Below the pieces are notes generated by a model. It saw nothing but the letters and a program-made list of their open reading frames with translations, made no database searches and was not told where the DNA came from. Shown in pieces: positions 8,261-12,957 of a stretch of 12,957 nt of DNA. Origin of the DNA: CAYIRQ01 sp964365905 (GTDB lineage: Bacteria; Patescibacteriota; Gracilibacteria; Peribacterales; Peribacteraceae). Location: the NCBI GenBank assembly GCA_964365905.1, contig CAYIRQ010000030.1, positions 1 to 12,957 on the forward strand. The letters are read 5' to 3'. The translations under genes were made by a program, and so were the position numbers. Numbering within the stretch: position 1 is the stretch's first letter; each line of letters opens with the position of its first letter.

Positions 8261-8634
8261 AGCCCAAGAGAGGAAAGAAATGATCGTGCATATTGCAACC
8301 ATTTCAGGGCATTTTCAGAGGTGGCACGTTCTCCCATCCACTGCGTATCATCGTAGCGACCATAGACGTTGTACTCCGTAAGTTCATCAAGGAAAGCAAT
8401 TTCGTCGTCCGTAAACACCTTGCCGCTTTTTCCGGCGAGCAGAGCCAGATTATGGGTGTAGGGTGGCGCCGTATTCTGCTGCTTCAGAAATTCCGCTTTG
8501 AGCGCTTTTTCCACAGCGAGGTGGCAATGAAACAATGTGAGTGTGTAGTCACCGATGTCATACACCGCCTGTGCGGCGGCAAGGGCTCTTTGCGCACCCT
8601 CACGCCACTTCTGGATGGCATCCTGTGCGGTCAC
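8257..8634 (-). CDS. HEPN-domain protein (PF05168-like), HEPN/MNT pair
   Basis: This 125-residue all-helical protein resembles the HEPN family that pairs with MNT nucleotidyltransferases. Recognisable parts are the helix around HLAVEKALKAEFLKQ (about 36-50), the THNL turn near residue 60 and the segment TEYNVYGRYDD (about 86-96). The RNase motif RX4-6H of toxic HEPN proteins is not seen: no Arg is followed by His at that spacing, so it may be a nucleotide-binding or non-catalytic HEPN. GTG 8634 is chosen because it gives the usual family length and sits 6 nt after a -10-like hexamer; a longer ORF to 8673 would start upstream of that promoter. The MNT gene follows with a 4-nt overlap. Both are on the strand opposite the preceding surface genes, consistent with a separately acquired accessory module. 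Confidence 0.8.
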   Translation of the reverse strand: MTAQDAIQKWREGAQRALAAAQAVYDIGDYTLTLFHCHLAVEKALKAEFLKQQNTAPPYTHNLALLAGKSGKVFTDDEIAFLDELTEYNVYGRYDDTQWMGERATSENALKWLQYARSFLSSLGL

Positions 8635-8640
8635 GGGTAC

Positions 8641-8646
8641 ATAGTA
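8641..8646 (-). promoter_or_regulatory. Candidate -10 for the HEPN/MNT operon
   Basis: On the minus strand TACTAT lies exactly 6 nt before the GTG at 8634, predicting a leaderless transcript. An alternative -10, TATGCT (8651-8646), would give a leader of about 5 nt. No good -35 is visible, so the call rests on spacing shared with other genes. Confidence 0.35.
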
Positions 8647-8680
8647 GCATAGCAGGAAAATCCCATTTCCCATTCACCCA

Positions 8681-8755
8681 GACACGAATAAGAACGGCCG
8701 CGCCGATGCCGGAGAGAAGGATCCGCAGGACCCGGGGGATGATATCGGAAGTTAA
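8681..8755 (+). pseudogene. Orphan copy of the C-terminal tail of the giant exoprotein
   Basis: Twenty-four sense codons plus a stop encode DTNKNGRADAGEKDPQDPGD and then DIGS, matching the tail of the 1215-residue protein ([20 protein letters not shown], then DGTGQ). At the DNA level 52 of 64 aligned bases match, starting with 18 identical bases at 8680. There is no start codon and no similarity further upstream; an in-frame TAG lies at 8645. Changed codons are mostly synonymous or conservative and there is no frameshift, so this looks like the end of a diverged paralogous gene whose body is gone. Its stop overlaps the stop of the convergent DUF4215 gene in TTAA (8752-8755). Confidence 0.75.
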
Positions 8756-10269
8756 GGTGTTGGACTGCCAGCGCCTCCGCCAGCTGCCCCCTGACTGGGC
8801 CCCCCGAAGCCACACCGGCAACTGCGGACGGGTTGTGAACTTTCGGATGGTGGGTACACACACAGGCCACAGCCCCATCCGGGATTGAAGTTACAAGAAG
8901 AGGTACAAGCATTGTACGGGGGCCCACCACATTGTTCGCCCGCAGCACAGTCTGCCCCGCTCTGACACTCATTCCCGCTCAATTTGCATGCAAGGCCGGG
9001 CCCGATATCGCACGGCTGATCCGGTTCTCCATCACTATTGTCATCCGTAAGTTTGACGATGCCATCACCACAGAGATTGATGCGACAGAGTGGATGTGTG
9101 CAGCCATCTGTGGGAACAGTATTCCCATCGTCGCACTCCTCTGTCCCCGTACGCACGAAGCCATCGCCACAGGCCGCAGAAACACAGCTATTGAGACAGG
9201 CATCCGTATTGGAGGTGTTTCCGTCATCGCACTGCTCCCCTGCCTCCACAACGCCATTGCCACAGGCAGACGGAGTCGGACCACCACACGTTGTATTACA
9301 GAAACCGGCCTGACCGTTCTTCGGGCCATCATCGCAGACCTCAACACCACTCCGCACGAAACCATCACCACAGATGGCAGCAACACAGGTATTGAGACAG
9401 GCATCGGTGTTGCTCGTGTTGCCATCATCGCAGACCTCCGTAAATGCATCATCGACGATGCCATCGCCACATTTTCGATTTTTGCAGTTCACGCGGCAGG
9501 GTTGATTCGGGGCATTCGAGTTATTATTGACATCATTGTCACACTCCTCATCATCGGCATTTCCCAACGCGTTGTCCGCGCCATCCGGCTCGACGCACCC
9601 ATTCCCACACGTATTCGAGCAGCAAAGATAGTGTCGCCCGGCGTGCGGACCGGAAGTCGGCGTCATAACGGAACTGAAAAACATGCGTCCGGAAGTGAGA
9701 GAAGCATTTTCAAATGGCTCATCACGCACCAGTACGTTTCCCGTCACACGCCCTTTGAATTTCCCCGTAAAACAACTGGTCATATCGACGCCGGCCGCTC
9801 TCGCTTCCACACATTGTGCTTCAAGTCTCCCTTGGGGAATATTCCGTGGCGGTACGAGTGTGAGGGGATCGAAATACTCGTACTCCCATGCTTCAAGAGC
9901 CGGATCGCCCCATTCTGAGAAAAATTTCGCCATAGGCCTACCGTGTGCCTGCGTCCCACAGAAACCCACAACGAGATCGCTCTCTGTCCCCGTAAGATTT
10001 GCTGGCTGTGCCGGGCTCACATACATCGGAAGCTCTCCCAAGCTATGAACCTTCACAAAAAGCCCTGGAGCTGACCGCAGCACGGGAGCCATGAGAAATG
10101 CTGTAAGACTGCGTCTCATCTGGACTTTTTCCGCCCCTATCGTTCCATCCTCCCGAAAAATGGGAACGACGATTGTCGTGCGCTCCGTGAGGTAAGCATC
10201 CCACACAAGTAATCCTGTCGTAGCAATGAGAAGACCAGCCAGAGTGAGCATCCAATATTGTCTACGCAT
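8752..10269 (-). CDS. Cysteine-rich DUF4215-repeat surface exoprotein
   Basis: This 505-residue protein is predicted to lie outside the membrane, held by an N-terminal signal-anchor (hydrophobic residues about 7-24 after MRRQYW). Residues 40-215 are unrecognised, with a few cysteines (C104, C153, C166). From about 221 it carries Cys-rich repeats of the DUF4215/Myxococcus type: CGNG at 221, then CGDG or CGNG at 267, 300, 336, 367 and 400, most followed by CDDGN. The Cys-rich part continues to about 486 and ends in a Gly/Ser/Pro tail. Such repeats are probably disulfide-stabilised; their ligands are unknown. The start ATG overlaps the end of the upstream gene by 8 nt, indicating translational coupling. 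The operon mirrors the small-plus-large pair at 3717-7931 on the other strand. It ends tail to tail with the exoprotein tail remnant. Confidence 0.87.
   Translation of the reverse strand: MRRQYWMLTLAGLLIATTGLLVWDAYLTERTTIVVPIFREDGTIGAEKVQMRRSLTAFLMAPVLRSAPGLFVKVHSLGELPMYVSPAQPANLTGTESDLVVGFCGTQAHGRPMAKFFSEWGDPALEAWEYEYFDPLTLVPPRNIPQGRLEAQCVEARAAGVDMTSCFTGKFKGRVTGNVLVRDEPFENASLTSGRMFFSSVMTPTSGPHAGRHYLCCSNTCGNGCVEPDGADNALGNADDEECDNDVNNNSNAPNQPCRVNCKNRKCGDGIVDDAFTEVCDDGNTSNTDACLNTCVAAICGDGFVRSGVEVCDDGPKNGQAGFCNTTCGGPTPSACGNGVVEAGEQCDDGNTSNTDACLNSCVSAACGDGFVRTGTEECDDGNTVPTDGCTHPLCRINLCGDGIVKLTDDNSDGEPDQPCDIGPGLACKLSGNECQSGADCAAGEQCGGPPYNACTSSCNFNPGWGCGLCVYPPSESSQPVRSCRCGFGGPSQGAAGGGAGSPTP
8983..9609 (-). 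repeat. DUF4215-type Cys-rich repeat array (coding)
   Basis: Residues about 221-429 of the 505-residue protein contain six CG(D/N)G units of roughly 31-46 residues. Two units share the stretch NTSNTDACLN followed by a Thr or Ser and CV, and their DNA is nearly identical there (TTGAGACAGGCATC on the plus strand occurs in both). This points to internal duplication. Confidence 0.8.
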
Positions 10270-10684
10270 ACTTCCGGCGAAATGCCGGAAGCACCATAGC
10301 GGTAAGCGCTGCGAGTGACAAGAGAGCGATGCTCACCTCCATGGGAACACCCGAAGGATGAAGAGGCGCAGCGGAGTGAACGGGCGTTGCGAAGGGAATC
10401 TCCGGGACATAGGGCATGTATGGAGCAGGCGCGGGCTGGGGAACGGGGAGCGGCTCTGCGGGAGGAGGAACGTACACGGGACCGGTTCCAGCTCCTCCTC
10501 CGCCTCCTCCGGGATTTGTGACCGCGGGAACCGTGGTCGTGACTGGTGCAGCGCCATCCGGACACGCCACCCCGAGTGCCTCGCATGGGCTCATGTACGC
10601 ATAGATCGCGCGTGCCGCAACCGCTCTGCTCGGGAAGAGGAGGCTCACAAGCACTGCGCCGATCGAGAGGCCAATCCGAACCAT
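10262..10684 (-). CDS. Small secreted Gly/Pro-rich membrane protein, paralogue of the LPETG protein
   Basis: This 140-residue protein has the same plan as the one at 3717-4280: signal peptide (MVRIGLSIGAVLVSLLF, cut near AVA at 21-23), PCE at 33-35, CPDG at 41-44, a poly-Gly stretch (59-65), a Pro-rich segment (70-100), PVHSAAPL at 101-108, a hydrophobic helix (117-135) and RRK at 136-138. The equivalent of LPETG reads LHPSG (108-112), so it should not be a standard sortase substrate and may simply stay membrane-anchored. ATG 10684 is chosen over the longer ORF from 10726 because the -10 TATAAT lies between them and the shorter form has a clean signal peptide. It overlaps the downstream DUF4215 gene by 8 nt (stop 10264-10262, next ATG 10269-10267). 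Function is unknown. Confidence 0.8.
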   Translation of the reverse strand: MVRIGLSIGAVLVSLLFPSRAVAARAIYAYMSPCEALGVACPDGAAPVTTTVPAVTNPGGGGGGAGTGPVYVPPPAEPLPVPQPAPAPYMPYVPEIPFATPVHSAAPLHPSGVPMEVSIALLSLAALTAMVLPAFRRKYA

Positions 10685-10690
10685 CAGGAT

Positions 10691-10720
10691 ATTATACCAC
10701 AATTTCTGCAAGCTACGCAA
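10691..10720 (-). promoter_or_regulatory. Promoter of the second surface module, leaderless
   Basis: On the minus strand TTGCGT (10720-10715), an 18-bp spacer and TATAAT (10696-10691) with an upstream TGG form an extended -10 promoter. The ATG at 10684 begins 7 nt after the hexamer, exactly at the predicted start site. The core TGTGGTATAATAT is identical to that before 3717. The -35 overlaps the stop codon (10715-10713) of the upstream beta-CASP gene. Confidence 0.8.
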
Positions 10721-12230
10721 GGTCATAGGGCGCCCCCCGTTCGGAGAGGATCACCTCGAGCGCAGGGTGCGCTTTGCGCGCGCGCTCCGCGAGGATCTTC
10801 ATCACCTCCCCCTCCCCATGGACGAGGAAGAGGGTGCGGAGGGGTCTGCCCGCCTCCTTCCCTGCACGCACCACCTGCGCAATGAACTGATCGAGATCGT
10901 TTTTGTCCGCATGACCGGAGTACGCGTTGATCACGACGACTTCTGCTTTCTTGCTGTACTCTTCATCGAAGATACGAACACTGCGAATGGAGGGCTCGAT
11001 GATGCGGCGACCGAGTGTGTTCTCCGCCATATAGCCGACGGCGACAACAGTGTTGCGCGGATCTTCGAGACCATTCCGCAGGTGATGCCGTATGCGTCCC
11101 GCTTCGCACATCCCTGATCCCGCCATGATGATCGCGGGTCCGGGGAGACCATTGAGGGCTTTACTCTCTTCAACGCTCTCCGTGTATTTGACGAGCGAGA
11201 ACTGGAAAGGGTTATGGCCCCGCGCGAGGAAACGATCGTACATTGCGCGGTTATAGCATTCAGGATGTTTGAGGAAGATGCCGGTGACGCGCGACGCAAG
11301 CGGCGAGTCAATGAAGATGGGAACGGGAGGAATCATCTTTTCGTCCCAGAGCAGGTGCAAATCGTAGACGATCTCCTGCGTGCGCTCGAGGGAGAACGCG
11401 GGGATCAGCACCTTGCCTCCGCGCTTCGCCGTCGCGACGACTGTGTCCCGCAGGTGATGCTTCGCCGTCGCGAGATCTTCATGCGAACGGTTCCCGTAGG
11501 TGCTCTCGCAGATGAGGATGTCCACCGCCGGCATGGGGGCGGGGTCGCGGATAATCGGAAGCGCACTTCGCCCCAGATCCCCGCTGAAGCCGATGCGGAT
11601 CGTAGGACTTTGGACTTTGGATTTTGGATTTATTTGGGATTTGAGATTTGTTTGGAATTTGGAATTTGGAATTTGGAATTTTTTATCAAGTCTTGCAACA
11701 TTCTCATCAACCTCAAGGACCACCATGGCCGCACCCAAAATATGCCCCGCATCGAGGAACTGCGCGCGGACGCCCGGCGCGACGTCAAACCACGACTCGT
11801 AGTTCTTCCCCTGGAAAAGTTTCGCGCATGCCCGCGCATCGCGCTGCGTGTAGAGCGGACCATCACAGACAAGCATGGTCTTCGGAAAGTGCTTGCAGAA
11901 ATACTCTTCATCCTTCTCCTGAATGTAGCCGCCATCCGCGAGCATGACTGCCGCAAGGTCCGCTGACGCATACGTGCAGTGCACGGCGCCGCGGAACCCC
12001 CTTTTCCAGAGTAGCGGGATGCGACCGACATGATCCATATGCGCGTGACTGAGGACAACCGCATGAATATCCTTCGGTGGATCGAATGCAAAGGAACTGT
12101 TCTTCTCGACCGCAAGTTTGCGCCTCCCCTGGAACAAACCACAGTCGAGAAGAATGCGCTTGTCCCCGATCTGCAATTCGTGACAGGAACCAGTGACCTC
12201 GCGTGCGGCCCCGTGAGAAATGAGTTTCAT
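10713..12230 (-). CDS. MBL-fold beta-CASP ribonuclease (CPSF/Ysh1-like, RNA specificity domain)
   Basis: This 505-residue cytosolic zinc hydrolase belongs to the metallo-beta-lactamase/beta-CASP RNA-processing group (COG1236-like). Metal ligands are intact: SHAHMDHVG (H62, H64, D66, H67), H163 in DAGHILGA and D218 in SGDLGR. Beta-CASP elements follow: E242 in CESTYGN (motif A), H382/H383 in GSGMCEAGRIRHHL (motif B), H440 in AYSGHAD (motif C), then LVHGE at 469-473. The family acts as endo- and/or exoribonuclease. Residues about 179-210 are an odd Lys/Gln/Asn/Ser-rich insertion encoded by a 7-bp repeat array. ATG 12230 is chosen because it starts the conserved MBL strand (MKLISHGAAREVTGS) and lies 6 nt after a -10-like hexamer; the longer ORF from 12497 runs through the intergenic hairpins and the divergent gene. 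The next gene's promoter lies over its 3' end. Confidence 0.93.
   Translation of the reverse strand: MKLISHGAAREVTGSCHELQIGDKRILLDCGLFQGRRKLAVEKNSSFAFDPPKDIHAVVLSHAHMDHVGRIPLLWKRGFRGAVHCTYASADLAAVMLADGGYIQEKDEEYFCKHFPKTMLVCDGPLYTQRDARACAKLFQGKNYESWFDVAPGVRAQFLDAGHILGAAMVVLEVDENVARLDKKFQIPNSKFQTNLKSQINPKSKVQSPTIRIGFSGDLGRSALPIIRDPAPMPAVDILICESTYGNRSHEDLATAKHHLRDTVVATAKRGGKVLIPAFSLERTQEIVYDLHLLWDEKMIPPVPIFIDSPLASRVTGIFLKHPECYNRAMYDRFLARGHNPFQFSLVKYTESVEESKALNGLPGPAIIMAGSGMCEAGRIRHHLRNGLEDPRNTVVAVGYMAENTLGRRIIEPSIRSVRIFDEEYSKKAEVVVINAYSGHADKNDLDQFIAQVVRAGKEAGRPLRTLFLVHGEGEVMKILAERARKAHPALEVILSERGAPYDLA
11604..11684 (-). repeat. Degenerate 7-bp tandem repeat inserted in the beta-CASP gene
   Basis: The plus strand shows four perfect GGAATTT units (11654-11681) preceded by degenerate versions such as GGACTTT, GGATTTT and GGATTTA. 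The array is very AT-rich compared with its surroundings. On the coding strand three 7-mers make 21 nt, so it reads as KFQIPNSKFQ and similar residues. The reading frame is kept across the insertion. Similar low-complexity arrays are familiar to me from CPR-type metagenomic genomes; that is recollection, not a search result. Confidence 0.8.
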
Positions 12231-12236
12231 GTGCCG

Positions 12237-12242
12237 AGTATA
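12237..12242 (-). promoter_or_regulatory. Candidate -10 for the beta-CASP gene, leaderless
   Basis: On the minus strand TATACT lies exactly 6 nt before ATG 12230, within TTATATACT. The predicted start site falls on the A of the ATG. No convincing -35 is present (TGTTTT at 16-bp spacing). No Shine-Dalgarno is seen. Confidence 0.55.
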
Positions 12243-12265
12243 TAAGGTAGAAAAGAACAAAACAT

Positions 12266-12368
12266 CCTCTCTCCTCAGGGAGAGAGGTACCCGCCCGAAC
12301 GTACCCGTTCGGTACGGGCGGGGAGTGAGGGGTCCCCTCATCCTACCCTTCTCCCAAAAGGGAGAAGG
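12266..12368. repeat. Cluster of hairpins in a divergent intergenic region
   Basis: Four back-to-back inverted repeats fill this segment. CCTCTCTCC/GGAGAGAGG (12266-12274 with 12279-12287) has a TCAG loop. CGAACG/CGTTCG (12296-12301 with 12306-12311) has a TACC loop and is nested inside CCCGCC/GGCGGG (12290-12295 with 12317-12322). TGAGGGG/CCCCTCA spans 12326-12340. CCTTCTCCC/GGGAGAAGG (12347-12355 with 12360-12368) has an AAAA loop. The form fits the dispersed palindromic intergenic repeats seen in many bacterial genomes. Confidence 0.75.
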
Positions 12369-12391
12369 TATGTTTATATTTATTTTTGCTG

Positions 12392-12397
12392 TACACT
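12392..12397 (+). promoter_or_regulatory. Candidate -10 for the PMT-like gene
   Basis: TACACT ends 8 nt before GTG 12406, predicting a transcript start at about 12404 and a leader of 2 nt. No clear -35 is seen. The alternative ATG at 12370, in the same frame, would use GGAGAAGG (12361-12368) as ribosome site, but that sequence is one arm of a 9-bp hairpin. Confidence 0.35.
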
Positions 12398-12405
12398 CTC
12401 TCTCC

Positions 12406-12957
12406 GTGCAAAAGCACGCGAAAAAGGACGAGCGTCTCTTTCTGAATCCTCTCACGATTCTCTGTCTCGGCTTCGTGCTTTTTCTTTCGTATTTCACCTA
12501 CGTTCACAAGTTCGACACTCCCCAGGGATTTTTCTGGGATGAAAATTACTATGTCACGGATGCACAGAAGGAATTGAATGGCGTCTTCTACATGCAGATT
12601 CATCCCCCTCTCGGAAAATTGCTCATGGCGGCAGGGGAAGCGATCCTCGATGCGAGCCACAACGACGCACAGTATCTTCAGACGGATTATGCGAAAGGGG
12701 ATTTCTCCGGAGGATTCAGCATCACGGGCTATCGCCTCGTGCCAGTCCTCCTCGCATGGGCAACGGCTCCCCTCCTTTTCTTGATTCTTCTCCTGATCGT
12801 ACGCTCCCCTATTGCAGCAACGCTCCTCAGTTTCCTCTTCAACTTCGACAATGCTCAGATTGTTCACAACCGTGGAGCGATGCTTGAGGCGCCTCTGGTG
12901 TTTTTTTCCTCGGCGCTCATCCTCCCCTTCTCGACCGCCCGCTGCAGTTGGCTGTCG
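12406..12957 (+). CDS. PMT-type membrane mannosyltransferase (GT39-like), N-terminal part
   Basis: The gene runs off the window; 184 residues are visible. They match the N-terminal part of dolichyl-phosphate-mannose-protein mannosyltransferases (PMT family, GT-C fold). These are multi-pass membrane enzymes that transfer mannose from a lipid-phosphate donor to Ser/Thr of exported proteins. A first membrane helix lies at about 15-33. The acidic WDENYY motif follows (D45, E46), then HPPLGK (66-71), YRLVPVL (109-115), a second helix (about 112-132) and FDNAQIVHNRGAMLEAPLVFF-type residues near 147-167, with R156 and E161. The many Ser/Thr-rich surface proteins nearby are possible substrates; that is inference. 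GTG 12406 is preferred because of the -10-like hexamer just upstream. ATG 12370 is in frame and would add MFIFIFAVHSLS. Confidence 0.82.
   Translation, partial: MQKHAKKDERLFLNPLTILCLGFVLFLSYFTYVHKFDTPQGFFWDENYYVTDAQKELNGVFYMQIHPPLGKLLMAAGEAILDASHNDAQYLQTDYAKGDFSGGFSITGYRLVPVLLAWATAPLLFLILLLIVRSPIAATLLSFLFNFDNAQIVHNRGAMLEAPLVFFSSALILPFSTARCSWLS

Noticed and set aside
8932..9918. Plus-strand ORF opposite the DUF4215 protein
   Set aside because: It has an Ile/Thr/Ala-rich antisense-like composition; the minus frame holds conserved CGDG/CDDGN repeats.
11604..11684. Heptad array as a CRISPR-like locus
   Set aside because: Units are 7 bp with no spacers and lie inside a coding frame.
12231..12497. 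N-terminal extension of the beta-CASP protein to 12497
   Set aside because: It would read through the hairpin cluster and antisense to the PMT-like gene, and it precedes the conserved MBL start by 89 residues with no family counterpart.

Overview
The window is a gene-dense bacterial segment with the standard code: TGA ends genes at 968, 7931 and 8257, so this is not one of the lineages that read TGA as glycine. Its content is mostly surface proteins: an SLH-anchored beta-propeller, multi-domain exoproteins with thrombospondin-3, PKD-like and DUF4215 repeats, and small Gly/Pro-rich proteins, one ending in an LPXTG sorting signal. Together with the near absence of Shine-Dalgarno sequences and a degenerate 7-bp AT-rich repeat, this suggests an uncultured Patescibacteria/CPR-type genome, perhaps Peregrinibacteria- or Peribacteria-like. 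That placement is inference from gene style, not a phylogenetic result.

Layout. 54-968 (+): unrecognised cytosolic protein. 1098-3623 (+): SLH plus beta-propeller surface protein. 3717-4280 and 4284-7931 (+): a two-gene unit made of a small secreted protein with an LPETG anchor and a 1215-residue exoprotein (TSP3 repeats, cohesin-like domain, Ig-like domain, five PKD-like repeats). 7949-8634 (-): a HEPN/MNT pair. 8681-8755 (+): an orphan copy of the tail of the 1215-residue protein. 8752-10269 and 10262-10684 (-): a second two-gene unit, with a 505-residue DUF4215 exoprotein downstream of a small protein paralogous to the LPETG protein. 10713-12230 (-): MBL/beta-CASP ribonuclease. 12266-12368: hairpin-rich intergenic repeat. 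12406 to the window end (+): start of a PMT-type membrane mannosyltransferase. No stretch over 300 bases lacks a gene.

How it fits together. The two surface units have the same logic (promoter, small Gly/Pro-rich membrane or wall protein, coupled large exoprotein with an N-terminal membrane segment) and share an identical 13-nt promoter core, TGTGGTATAATAT. They face each other, with the HEPN/MNT pair and the tail remnant between them. The first genes of transcription units have a -10-like hexamer only 6-8 nt before the start codon, so their mRNAs are predicted to be leaderless or nearly so. Downstream genes start by 3-nt spacing, ATGA overlap or 8-nt overlap. The points most worth following up are the paired surface modules, the leaderless pattern, a two-helix membrane hairpin inserted inside an Ig-like domain, a 7-bp repeat array inserted in frame in the beta-CASP enzyme, and the tail remnant beside the HEPN/MNT pair.
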